64,000 bases of DNA from Cornus controversa (lineage: Eukaryota; Streptophyta; Magnoliopsida; Cornales; Cornaceae): positions 42,176,755 to 42,240,754 of the forward strand of contig CM048853.1 in the NCBI GenBank assembly GCA_026545225.1. Direction: 5' to 3'. The position numbers and the translations under genes are program-made. The notes under the pieces are model-generated. The model was not told where the DNA came from. It worked only from the letters and a program-made list of their open reading frames with translations, and ran no database searches. Within the stretch, counting starts at the first letter, position 1, and every line of letters starts with the position of its first letter. This document shows, piece by piece, positions 1 through 10,015 of this stretch.

Positions 1-2
1 TA

Positions 3-345
3 TATTAGGTGTTTGGCGATCCCGACACGCCTTGGCAATCCCAACATGCCAAATATAATGCATAGATACCTTATTAGGTATTAGGCGATCCCGACACACC
101 TTGGCAATCCCAACATGCCAAATATAATGCATAGATACCTTATTTGGTATTAGGCGATCCTGACACACCTTGGCAATCCTTACATGCCAAAATAAAATGC
201 ATATATACCTTATTAGGTATGGGCGATCCTGACATGCCGGGCAATCATTACATGCCAAAATAAAATGTATAAATACCTTATTAGGTATGGGCGATCCTGA
301 CATGCCGGGCAATCCTTACATGCCAAATAAAATGTATAGATGCAT
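3..345. repeat. Five tandem copies of a 68-70 bp unit
   Basis: Units start near 3, 72, 141, 211 and 279. Each runs from TATTAGGTAT through a GGCGATCC...GACA(C/T)(A/G)CC block and a GGCAATCC...CATGCC block to ATGCATAGATACCT. The last two units are the closest to each other. Each unit contains two related half-blocks (GCGATCC/GCAATCC), so the repeat may have an older half-unit ancestry. It lies in the distal part of the minus-strand LTR and may continue outside the window. Confidence 0.85.
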
Positions 346-679
346 TCCCAATATGAAACATAAAATAAACAAAGTGCATTATGATTTTAATTTGCACAAA
401 CAAAGTAATTCAAATTATCCGACATGAAATTATCACCATAAGACAAATCGTTCACAAGTAAGCTATAATTAAGTATTTAATGGACATTTATATCCTTAAA
501 GAAAAATACATTCAAGTAAATCAAATAACACAATTTAAGCACCTTAGAAGCAAACACCCAATCCAACCCCCAATGCACTCAAATCTACGAGGGAGTCTAA
601 ACCTAACTCTTATCTAGGTTTTTGGGGCCATTTCTACTTCTAAGAACCCTATAAATCATTCTGGAATTTTCTGAAATTT

Positions 680-1200
680 TAAAAATATTTTCAACAAATA
701 AAAGAAAGTGAAAATCCAACTTTTAGGTACTTTAAAAATTAATTGAACACCAAGGGAAGCTCATTTCGAGATGAAAATTTAAACCCAAGTTTATTTAACC
801 TCTATAAAGTTACAATAAAAATTTAGGAATTTTTAGAATTATTAAAGTATTTTCTAAAATTACAAAAAGTGAAAAACCCAACTTTTGGACACTTTAAAAT
901 TCAATTGAACAACAAAGGAAGATCATTTTGAGTTAAAAATTTCAACCCAAGTGTATTTAGCCTCCATAAAGTTACAGTAAAAATTTCAGAAATTTTGGAA
1001 ATTTCTAAATATTTTCTAAAATTAAAGAAGCTAAAAAACTCAATTTTTAGACACTTTAAAAATTAATTTAAAGACAATGGTAAATCATTTCGACATGAAA
1101 TTTAAATCCCAGGCTCCTTAAGCTCCCAGGAAGTTGACATAAAATTTTGAGAATTTTTAGAATTATAAAAGTATTTTTAAAAAATAATTTTTCAAATTTT
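680..1200. repeat. Three diverged ~160 bp tandem units
   Basis: The phrase CAACTTTT(A/G)G-ACTTTAAAA recurs near 716, 878 and 1038, each time followed by AATTGAA, a TCATTT(C/T)GA block and an AAAGTTACA(A/G)TAAAAATTT block (the last changed in unit three). The spacing is about 160 bp. The copies are clearly diverged, so this is an old internal amplification within the LTR. No protein-coding meaning is seen. Confidence 0.7.
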
Positions 1201-1701
1201 CAAGTTTTTTCAAAAATTTCAAAAATTCAAAACAAATAATAAGATAATTTGGAATGGGCCCATATCAGACCCAGAGGTGGGCCTCCGCGAATGGGGCCCA
1301 AAAATACTTTTCCGGCCACCAGCGTCTGCAGCACGCGTGGCCCCCCCCCCCCTTTTTTTTTTTTTTCTTTGTTTCTTCTTCCCCACCTGAAGCTTCAGCG
1401 GGTAACAATGGAGGCCGAACCTCCCGATCACTTCCGAGCACCGAATCACGCATATGAATAGACCATTGAACTCGTATCGATCTAAGCTACGTATTGGTAT
1501 CAAAATCACCCCCTCTCGCAGCCAAAATAAAAAACGCCCATTTTCATGTTTCAAAAATCTAAAATTTCAAACTCAATTTCTCGTCAATCTACCCAACGGT
1601 TTAGAACCAAACTTTCACGGATTGTTCTAAAAAGTAAGATCTACCTTTTAATCGGAACAAAAGTGTTCAAAAATGATGAATACAGTAAACCCAATTTCAT
1701 G

Positions 1702-1739
<38 letters not shown>

Positions 1740-4392
1740 CGCCTATACAGTCATATATACATGTATATACATATGAAAAATACCCTAAAACAGTACCAAA
1801 AACTCCAAAATCTTCATGTTTAATTCACAGAAATATTCTTAGCATACAAAATCATTTAGTTTCATAATTAATTACATACCAATTTCTAGCAACATGTCTA
1901 TACAATTAATATATATATTATACATATATTCCAGTAACATGTATATACAAAAATATATATGTATACAGATTCAAAGGGGAAGAGAAGAGTTCGAACTTGC
2001 CTTGTGATATTGAGCAAAAATCACTTTTTTTCTCTTTTCCTGGCTTCTACCGTTTTCTCCCTATCTGTGCGTAGGAATCCTCTCTACGTTAAAACTACTG
2101 AACCCTAATTCCTTTTCTCTTATTTAAAATTCCTAAATAATTAAACTAATAAATAGAAAATATTTAGCCCAACTATATATATATATATATATAGCCCAGC
2201 CCAGCAGCCTAGCCCAACCTAATAATAATAAAAATAATTAAAACAAGAATAAAGAAAATGCAGCCCAAACCAACATATTTTTATTTAACAGAAAAAAAAA
2301 CTATATTTAAAACAAATATTTAACACACAATTAAACACAATCAACATTTAGCAACAATTCAAACATCCACATTAAACATATAAAAACAGGCAATGAAAAA
2401 ATTAATTAAAGCATTTAAATAATTAAAAATTCAATCAAATAAATAAAAATCCAATTTAGATATCCTCAAATTACGGGGTATTACAACAAAGGACTCGCTA
2501 GATCATCTAAAGACCTACAAGACTCTGATATACCTCCAAGGAGTACCAGATGAAATCATGTGCTTCTGTACATTCCTTTAAAGAACTAAGTTGGTGGTTT
2601 GTGAGCAATTTCATTACCACCTAATTACACAGGAAGCCTACCACTTATCTTCTGAATGTAAGGAAGACCAAAGGAGAATCGTTGCGAGACTACATCAACT
2701 AGTTTAACAGGGAGATGTTGCAGGTCGATGCCTTAGACGACAAGGTTGCAGTTACCTCATTCATAAGAGGCATGTAGCCCTCAAAATTCCTATACTCAAT
2801 ATCTAAACATCCACCATAAAAGCATGTTAGAGCTACTTATAAAAGCCCAAAAGTACATGAATGTCGAGGATGCCCTAGAGGGGGATATTCTAGTGAGGAA
2901 GAAAGAGACACCAAGTATGGTAAGACATCATGAGAGTAGAGTGATAGATCATCGCATCGAGATAAGGGAGTCAATTTTACCCATTTAAACACATCGATAA
3001 ATCAAATCCTCCTCTACATCCAAGATGACCTAGCAGTGACATGGCCCCCAAAACTAAGAACTGATCCCGCTAAGAGATCTTGCAACAAGTATTGCAGATT
3101 TCACCGTGATCATGGACATGACACGGATGAGTGCATCGATTTAAAAAGACAAATTGAAAGTCTGATTTATATGGGCTAGCTGCATAGATTTATGGTTGGA
3201 GATGAGAATAAATCATCCATTGGGAGAAATCAGAGTTATCTCGGATGGACTTGCAGGCGGCGGAGAATCCAAGTTGGCTCATAAAACCCACATGAGGAAA
3301 GTTAGAAGTTTATGTGAAATGGGCGAGGTGAGCCAATCACCCCCACAAGCTAAGCACCCTCGACTGGATGATTAGATCATAACCTTCTCAGAAGCCGATG
3401 CGAGGGGAGTTTAACAACCACATAACGATGCCTTAGTCGTCACGCTAATTATCGCCAATTCTACAATTAGGCGAATACTGATTGACAATGACAGTTTAGC
3501 TGATATTCTGTTGGTAGGGGCCTTTGACTAGATGAACATTGGCAGAGAAAAGCTCAAGCTTACTAAATCCCCACTTATGGGGTTCTCTGGGGAGAAACTC
3601 TCTCCACTCGGTATCATTAACCTTTTAGTAACTGCTGGTACAAGTCTATGATAAGTCATTAAAATGATGACCTTCTTTGTGGTAGATTGCCCATTTACAT
3701 ACAAGGTTATCATAGGAAGAGCCATGTTGAATGCCATGAGGGCAGTAACCTCCACTTACCATCTCCTCGTACGATTCCCTATTGACTATGGCATTGGGGA
3801 ACTAAGGGGAGATCAAGTCACTGTTTGAGAGTGTTATGCCACTTCCCTGAAAGAGAAAAAAATGTTAGAGACATTAAGTGTAGAGGGCCTAGAAGTTGAA
3901 AATAAAGAAGAAAATACGCCCAAGTACGGGTGGCAGTGTATCAGCGAGCCATGTCCTAGTACTACAGCGCTTGAGCCAAACAGAGAAGTTTTCAACCTGG
4001 AGGCCAAGTTTTCAATCTGGACACCTAGTCCTCCGTGAAATAACTCAGGCAACCAAACCCCCAGGCACCGAGAAACTGGCTCCTAAATGGGAAGGCCAGT
4101 ACGGAGTTATCAAAACTCAACGACATGGGGCATATTGATTGGAGACATTGGAAAGGAGACAGTTAGCCCATTCTTGGAATGCTGAGCATTTAAGGAAATA
4201 CTAATAGTAAGACTTTTTTTAAAATTTACATTTACTTTAATAGTTCTAGCTGAAACTTAGTTTAGTATCGAGCCTTAGAACAATAGTTTCGAGGTTTTTC
4301 TTGAATAACTCTCTATTTGTTATTAAAATATTAGTAACAGTCATTTTTGTTTCAAAATATGTCGTTATAACTAAAACAAAAAGTGAATAAAC

Positions 4393-4728
4393 AACTCCAT
4401 GGGGGCACACCTCTACAAAGGACCTTTAATGAAAAAGGCGGGATGAATTAATTCTGAGAACATTGTCAAATAACCCCACGGGGGCACACCTCTAAAGAGG
4501 GCCTTTAATGAAAAAGGTAGGATGAATTAATTCCGAGAACATTGTTAAACAACCCCACGGGGGCACACCTCTGCAGAGGGCCTTTAATGAAAAAGGCGGG
4601 ATGAATTAATTTTGAGAACATTGTTAATCAACCCCACAGGGGCACACCTCTTCAGTGGGCCTTTAATGAAAAAGGCAGGATAATTAATCCAGAGAATATT
4701 ATCAACCGACCCTACGGGGGCACAACCT
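4393..4728 (+). repeat. Tandem ~79 bp repeat in retroelement 3' untranslated region
   Basis: The block CCC(C)A(C/T)GGGGGCACACCTCT...GGCCTTTAATGAAAAAGG...GATGAATTAATT...GAGAACATTGT recurs starting near 4396, 4474, 4553, 4632 and 4710 (last unit partial), a period of about 79 bp. It sits between the end of the pol remnant and the probable 3' LTR, where Tat elements often carry tandem repeats. Regular spacing with diverged copies rules out a CRISPR-like array. Confidence 0.85.
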
Positions 4729-4947
4729 GTTAAAAGAAATTTTAGCAAATAGCGAGTAAGTCTCGCAAAGGTTGTCGTATGGTTTTATCAAGAGTTGTGC
4801 TATGAAGGTTTATTAATTAAAGTTTCTTAATCAAATGAGTCATTGGCATGCTGGTTGGGGTGATACCATTAGAGCTTATTAGCTAAGCTTCAATCCTTTA
4901 TAGTAACGATTATTTTTTATATAAGTTGGGTTCTTATATATCTGCCA

Positions 4948-5290
4948 GGCCCAAGGAGCCCGGCCAAGACGGGCTCTTTTGAGCCCGGACCCAAAGAGCT
5001 CGGTCCTTAGAGTCTAGGGCCAAGGAGCCCGGCCAAGACTGGCCTAGCCAAAGAGTCTGACCAAGACTGGCCTAAAGCTCGGCCAGGACGGACCCAAAGA
5101 GCCCGACCAAGAGACTAGGCCCTAGAGCCCAGCCAAGACGAGCCCAAAGAGCCCAGCCAAGACTGGTCGGGCCCAAAGAGCCTTACCAAGACCGGCCCCT
5201 AGAGCCCGACCAAGAGATCAGCCCCAAAAAGGGAGCCCGATCCTTAGAGCCCGACCAAGGCCAGTGCTGGTCAGAGCCAATCTCAAGAGG
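4948..5290 (+). repeat. GC-rich short-unit array (GCCCGGCCAAGAC-type) in LTR
   Basis: Imperfect copies of short units such as GAGCCCGGCCAAGACGGG and GGCCCAAAGAGCCCGACC are packed head to tail. The array is far richer in GC than its surroundings. It lies inside the probable Tat 3' LTR. No open reading frame of interest spans it. Confidence 0.8.
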
Positions 5291-5775
5291 CAACTAAGAC
5301 CATGTGTTCAAAACCCACTAGCTGTTTTGGGGTTGAGTCCGGGATCCAAGGTGGATATTGGACAAATCAAAGTGTTCCTAAAGTGTGACAAGCAACCCTT
5401 ATGAACAGGGGCATCTAATGAGGTGTTTGACTCCAATTCTAAAATCAAGTGACATGGCAATAATGACTCATGTGACATGGGTGAGAGATGTACTTTGATC
5501 ATGACTTTTCTATCTCCAAATAAGTTTAGAGAATTGAAGAGACAGTCTCCTACTAGGACTCATTCTCATTTGACCGCTATAAATATAAAGACGGTACATA
5601 TACCAGGTACGCAATTAATACCCTATGAGTGTCTTTATAGCTTCAACAAGCATTTTCAATATCTAACTTGAGCGTCGGAGTATAGTCGATCGACACCACG
5701 CTGGTGTCCTTCTGACTACCTTACTCTTGTCTTTTTACAGGTTGGCGTTTGACCGTGGATTTCTGCTTCATCACA

Positions 5776-6061
5776 AGTTATTTTGACCATGTCAGTTTGT
5801 CTACTAAAAAAATGAGGGAGAGAAACTTCTTTTGCAAGCAATCTGTGTATGACTTACCAAATCCATGGACTGTAACTAACTGCTGCACCAGGAAGCTACA
5901 GCAAAATCTCTCTTCTCATTTGTTTTTTTTAAAAAAATAAGAATAAAAAAATTATATACATACACCCAAAAAAAAAAGGAAAAAAAGAATAGAAAAAATA
6001 TATATGTGTGAATATTAACATTATCACGTGATTGGTGTTGATTCTGCAGCATTACACTTGC
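5776..6061. other. Intergenic, start of duplicated segment
   Basis: AT-rich sequence without a recognised gene. From about 5857 it matches the left edge of segment B at about 25491-25660. Poly-A/T and TA-rich stretches occupy 5925-6005. Confidence 0.5.
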
Positions 6062-6330
6062 CTAGCAATTACAGTACCCTTGATCTTTTAGCCAAACTGA
6101 AAATCTTAACAGAATATTTTCTCCCAATTCAACTTCCTGGAAATGTTTAAGTGGTTTCACTGTAGTGAAGAAAAGAATATGTGAACAATTAGAAAGACTT
6201 GAGTGCACTAAAGAATTATTCTTTTTCTTAGTAAGTTATTGAGAAATACTTTCGAAAATTCTTTGTCAAGGAATCTTGGTGCAATTTCTTACTCCGTGAG
6301 GTACAAAACGCCACAAACATGAAACCAACT
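6062..6330 (+). repeat. Dispersed ATPase-upstream block, copy 1 (Q type)
   Basis: A roughly 250-330 bp noncoding block occurs five times upstream of the ATPase genes: here, 8790-9015, 25655-25975, 28322-28680 and 31692-31930. Shared words include CAATTCAACTTCCTGGAAATG, GAACAATTAGAAA, AAGTTATTGAGAAATA and TGCAATTTCTTACTCC. This copy is closest to 28322-28680. Five copies in fixed order suggest remnants of earlier local duplications of the same flank. Confidence 0.8.
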
Positions 6331-6652
6331 TCGTTTTGGTGCGACCACTCATTAGCCTAGCAGGTATAACTTCTCCTTCAAGTGATATAGATCTTATGTT
6401 TATCCATTATAAGTCAAAGAATTTGAAACTTTAGTAGTAGATAACCACTGGTGTGTTTTTTCGGAGTGAAAGAAAATTCAGTTTGCAAAATCACTTTTTC
6501 GTAAATCTGCTATAATGTCTTATCTCTACGGAAGTCCGAATTCGAAGTCGTATATTTTATTAGAAAGTAGCTAAACTCAGAGAGCTGTCCAGCCATATAC
6601 GGCTCAGTACCCGGTTCCTTTTGTGGTGCATTCCACTGGATTCGACGTATTC

Positions 6653-7125
6653 TGTAACGACCATGTTATTTGGTCAGAATTGTTAGATAAAATTATCGGG
6701 AGCAACTTTACACGTCTCGAATAAATATTATGAATTTTAACTCGAATTTATGTGGCAGATTATATAGTCAATTATTTTAGGAGATAAAATTAAATGGTAA
6801 GTTAATATTGGTGGAATTCCCCCTATACACGGAGTCCCTGTGATATTATCATCTGCCACATAGATTAGAGTTAAAATTAGTGAAATAAAATTGTAAAGTT
6901 TAGCATTTCACAATTATCACACCTACACTTTTACATTCATTAGAATGTATGTGATAGGTCCCAGTATATGCACTCACCACATGCATTTTATAGATGAGAA
7001 AGTATAAACCTGACAATTCTACTTAACAATTCTATCGGGCTATCATTTTCCATTCAGTAATATAAGATACTCAAACCATTTCGTTCTCTATAGTTGCCCT
7101 GTTCTAAGTGTGGTCTCTCGTTACA
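6653..7125. mobile_element. Possible short LTR-like insertion (TGTAACGACC...CGTTACA)
   Basis: This stretch lies inside about 0.58 kb (about 6605-7190) that is absent from segment B, where the flanks are joined near 29200. It begins TGTAACGACC and ends GTCTCTCGTTACA, a terminal pattern seen in small plant LTRs. It also contains a long internal inverted pair (GGCAGAT...ATCTGCC, near 6753 and 6853). The bases on either side (TATTC, TATGA) do not form a clear target duplication, so assignment as a solo LTR is tentative. It could instead be part of a larger insertion of another type. Confidence 0.3.
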
Positions 7126-7609
7126 TATGATTTTTGTGAGAGAGTATCATTTGCGACCTTATATAACATTAGAATACCATTCGTTAAAGACCCTTAATTT
7201 TCCAAGATCAAGATTTAAATGCAAACTTACATTTTTTTTTTCATTAAATGAATATTAACTCCAACTCCATCAGTAGTTGAAGAGTTTGTATGTCAAAGTT
7301 TCATTATAAATGTATCAACTTTTCAGTTGTCATTTTACACATTTGGTCTTTCAAATACTTAGTACACTTAATGATTAGATTACTTTTCAATTAATTTCAT
7401 AAAACACTCTTTATGTAAGAATCTATAATCGTCTAAAAGGATACGTTAAAGTGATGAATTTCTGGAGAACTTGGGTTGAAGGTCAAGGACTATCTATACT
7501 CGTCTAAAAGGCTACAATGCACTCTTAATCGTCCGAAGTGGATTCCACACGTTGCACTCATCAACCTTGCAAAAGTGCAAAGAATAAATGCTCACTCGGT
7601 TTGAATACT

Positions 7610-7611
<2 letters not shown>

Positions 7612-7686
<75 letters not shown>
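7612..7686. repeat. (TA)n(TG)n microsatellite
   Basis: An alternating TA tract is followed by a TG tract. The matching place in segment B (about 29625-29667) has a shorter version that ends in CGCGCG. It therefore predates the duplication and has changed length since. It could form non-B DNA. Confidence 0.9.
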
Positions 7687-7688
<2 letters not shown>

Positions 7689-8029
7689 GATCATAAAAAA
7701 ATAAGCCAAGAGAATATCAAACAATGAACAAATAAAGTAAGAGAATCAGATGCTGATGAGAAAAAAAGGGTAAGAGAATCAGGAAATAAATATGGAACGA
7801 ATATAAAGAAGAAATTTCAAGCCAAAAAGTCCTGCCTGAAAATTCTCTTTCTGAGGATGTGAAGAATTTTTTTCGATAATTGTATGGTATATGTAAAATG
7901 AAAGAGTGTGCATGTAATCAGTCACCACCATGGTGGAAATTTTTTTTTTTCTCTGCTTGATATAAATCAAAGTGGAATGATTTCATTTCCATGTCGAACA
8001 ATTTTAGCCTTCAATTTTTTCAAGCCTAT

Positions 8030-8320
8030 GATTATTCATTACGTTTGAATTTGTTATGATGTGATCAAATTCCTACAATTTTTCAAGGCTATGCTTATTC
8101 ATTACGTTTGAATTTGTTATGATGTGATCAAAGGCTATATGATGTTACCAAAGGCTATGGACCATGTGACCAAAGGCTATGGTTTTTTCATTACGTTCCA
8201 ATTTCTTATGATGTGATCAAAGGCTATGGTGGCAAGGCAACAATGTTAGATTACCTAGCCAGTGAGTTACTGTGGAGTGTGATTTTTGTTATGATTTGAT
8301 CAAAGGCTATGGCTGCAAGG
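8030..8320 (+). repeat. Degenerate local repeat around TTATGATGTGATCAAAGGC
   Basis: Phrases such as TTCATTACGTTTGAATTTG, TTATGATGTGATCAAA and AAAGGCTATGG recur at about 8036-8075, 8097-8170, 8188-8230 and 8285-8312. The segment B counterpart near 31165-31200 has a single copy, so the amplification is specific to A or has been lost from B. Confidence 0.7.
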
Positions 8321-8324
8321 CAAG

Positions 8325-8425
8325 AATGTTAGATTGGCTTAGCTAATGAGTTACTGGGGAGAGAGAATCGAATATCGTAGGGTCAGCACTAAAGGCGACC
8401 CCTTACCACCGAATAACATGCCACA
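8325..8425 (-). mobile_element. Possible tRNA-type SINE remnant
   Basis: Read on the minus strand, a GGGGTCGCCTTTAGTGCT stretch and, further on, TATTCGATTCTC resemble degenerate pol III A- and B-box spacing. The same sequence is present in segment B (about 31250-31345), so it predates the duplication. No intact SINE end or target duplication was identified. This is a weak call. Confidence 0.3.
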
Positions 8426-8517
8426 CCTAATGTGATTTTTCTAAATATGATCAAATTTTTAAAAAATAATAATTTAAAGATTTAGTATAAGTTATACTTG
8501 AGATTTGTAAATAGTTA

Positions 8518-8650
8518 AAGGTGTATTCAGTTGCGTGGAATTGGAATTAGTAGAATTGAAATTGGAGTCTTGGAATTGATGAAATTTGGAATTGGAATTG
8601 AAATTCCACCAATTCCAAGACTTCAATTTCATGCACTGAACATAGCGAAA
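8518..8650. mobile_element. Small AATTGG-rich MITE (~130 bp)
   Basis: The ends are imperfect inverted repeats: GTATTCAGTTGCGTGGAATTG on the left and, reading the other strand, ATGTTCAGTGCATGAAATTG on the right. The interior is a fold-back of GGAATTGGAATT motifs. A related flank at 27645-27680 runs from GTAAATAATTAAAG directly into ATGAATTAAGAAG without it, which looks like an empty site. A shortened counterpart is at about 31453-31560 in segment B. Superfamily uncertain. Confidence 0.5.
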
Positions 8651-8789
8651 GTATATTGAATTAAGAAGATAATTAACTCGGCCATCTAATTGAAATTTTT
8701 GAAACTAAAACCAGAGAAAGAGATTCCTTTTTCATGCAGTAGGTGAAGAAGAAAGTGATGAATAGTACAAAGAATAGTATTGTTTTCCA

Positions 8790-9015
8790 ATTCAACTTCC
8801 TGGAAATGTTTACTTGGTTTCTTTACAAGGAATAAGAGAATCTGAACAATTAGAAAAACTTGAGTGCCACTAAAGAATTATTCCGGTTCTTAAGTTATTG
8901 AGAAATAGTACTTTTGATCATTATATTTGAGTTTTTTTAAAATAAAATAAAATAAAATCATTTTCGAGGAATTTTCTAGGAATTTGTTACTCCATTAGGT
9001 ACAAAATGAGACAAC
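8790..9015 (+). repeat. Dispersed ATPase-upstream block, copy 2 (R type)
   Basis: This is another copy of the block described at 6062-6330, about 1.0-1.2 kb before the first ATPase start codon. Its closest match is 31692-31930, at a similar distance before the second ATPase. Noncoding. Confidence 0.8.
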
Positions 9016-9499
9016 TTGAAAGAGCTTCGAAGATGCCATGTTGTTGCTAAAAGTCTTGCTACTCTGCTGTCTTTCAAAGTTTATTATGAATACAACCTTA
9101 ATCTAATGATATCAGAAATGGAGTAAATGATGGACTGAGCTGGTGACTTTATTCAGGAAGATACTGCTGCCTCTCTCTCTCTCTCTCTCTCCAAATGAAG
9201 TAAACACTGGCTACTAGGACCAATTTGTGCCATCCAAAATGGAGTTGATAAAGAAAGACCTTATTTGCAAATATTTTGAGACCTTTTTGGTAACTTGGTT
9301 ATTTTCTGTTTTTTTGTTGCCATTTTCAAAAAATGAAAAGCCGCGGCAAGAAATGTCTTTGGTAACGCATTTTCATTTCATAAGAAATAAAAGTAATGTT
9401 AAAAATTTGATAGCCAGTTAGATATAAGTTGAAAACTTAAAACGAGGATGTGTTTTGAAGCTGTCAATTCTAATTTTTATTTTTAAGAGTATTATAACA

Positions 9500-9545
9500 A
9501 TGTTAAAAAATTGACAATCTTAAAAAATTGACAGATGACGTTATC
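9500..9545 (+). promoter_or_regulatory. Candidate W-box and TGACGT elements, gene 1 promoter
   Basis: TTGAC core W-boxes lie at 9511-9515 and 9528-9532, and a TGACGT (TGA/bZIP core) at 9536-9541, about 480 bp before the start codon. The segment B promoter keeps TTGAC words but reads GATGAGATTA where TGACGT would be. Short motifs arise by chance; the difference between copies is the useful observation. Function is inferred only. Confidence 0.35.
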
Positions 9546-9659
9546 AAACGTATTTTGCTTTTAATAAAAATAAAAGTACATCTAATTTTCAATTTTCATT
9601 TAAAAAAAAAAAAACAGCGTTACCATTCAAGTCCTTAGTCTTCTTTTTTTTTTTTTTTT

Positions 9660-9845
9660 GTCAGAGCTCAGGAAGGTTCATTGCAAATGGAGAGAGAGAG
9701 AGAGAGAGCGCTCAGGAAGGTTCATTGCAAATGCAGAGAGAGAGAGAGAGCTCAGGAAGTTTCTTTGTAAATGCAGAAGGTATATTAGAGAGAGAGAGAG
9801 AGAGCTCAGGAAGCGGACAGGTATATTAGAAAGAGAGAGATATTT
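9660..9845 (+). promoter_or_regulatory. GAGA-rich tandem array upstream of gene 1
   Basis: Four units built on (G)AGCTCAGGAAG, most followed by (T)TCATTGCAAATG-like sequence and GAGAGAGA runs, start near 9664, 9709, 9760 and 9803. Segment B has a single AGCTCAGGAAGG word near 32465 with one short GAGAGAGA tract. GAGA tracts are known binding sites of plant BBR/BPC proteins. The array lies about 170-350 bp before the start codon and could be promoter or 5' leader. It is partly open in one frame, but repeat-encoded and not a credible gene. Confidence 0.6.
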
Positions 9846-9867
9846 CAAAAAAGGCGTTTTAAAACTT

Positions 9868-10015
9868 CTATTTAAGCAAGAATAAAACTCAGTTACATCA
9901 CATATAATTATATAACTCTCTCCTCTAATCGTACGTACAACAAGAGTAACTCAAAGATTCACTCTCTCTATCCAGCCTTTATTCCTCATCTTGCTCTTGT
10001 TCTTCTTCAACTTTC
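9868..10015 (+). promoter_or_regulatory. Core promoter and 5' leader of gene 1
   Basis: CTATTTAAG at 9868-9876 is the best TATA-like word. It is conserved in segment B (near 32638). About 140 bp of pyrimidine-rich leader follow, highly similar between the two copies, ending TTTC before the ATG. The tract CGTACGTAC near 9930 is also conserved. The exact transcription start cannot be seen. Confidence 0.5.

Larger units (their letters stand above)
1..2484 (-). mobile_element. Ty3/gypsy-type LTR (Tekay/Del-like), cut by window edge
   Basis: Read on the minus strand this begins at 2484 with TGTAATACCCCG, a common start of long plant Ty3/gypsy LTRs, and runs leftward out of the window. It contains pyrimidine-rich and TA microsatellite stretches, a GC-richer patch near 1250-1480 and the motif CAAGGCAAGTT near 2000. 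The same motif occurs in the solo LTR at 20921-22269, so the two look like relatives. No coding sequence is recognised; the short reading frames at 1219-1554 are low-complexity. It is a fossil. Only one end is visible, so a solo LTR and one LTR of a larger element cannot be told apart. The lineage is inferred from LTR style only. Confidence 0.6.
2485..5775 (+). mobile_element. Tat-lineage Ty3/gypsy retrotransposon fossil (gag, protease, 3' LTR)
   Basis: Stretches resembling a gag capsid region (about 2490-2830), a CX2-type zinc-knuckle/linker region with the motif CRFHRDHGHDTDEC (about 3090-3160), an aspartic-protease region (about 3380-3780) and the very end of a pol polyprotein (KWEGQYGV...WNAEHLRKYY, about 4084-4203) lie in order on the + strand. 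This layout is typical of plant Tat elements. The polymerase core is absent, so the element is internally reduced and decayed, with many breaks. Downstream are family-typical untranslated repeats and a probable 3' LTR (about 4728-5775, TG...CA, containing a GAGCGTCGGAGT-type motif near 5672). The 5' LTR is missing, so no target duplication can be checked. Old. Confidence 0.7.

Noticed and set aside
1249-1554. Overlapping frames with poly-Phe/Pro or Lys/Gly
   Set aside because: Caused by a C-run/T-run tract in the LTR; open on both strands without domains.
4393-4728. Regular ~79 bp repeats, CRISPR-like at first sight
   Set aside because: The whole 79-bp unit repeats without unique spacers, it sits in a plant retroelement 3' region, and no cas-like gene is present.
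9658-9885. 75-codon frame with RERERE repeats
   Set aside because: Encoded by GAGA microsatellites in the promoter/leader of gene 1; not conserved in segment B.
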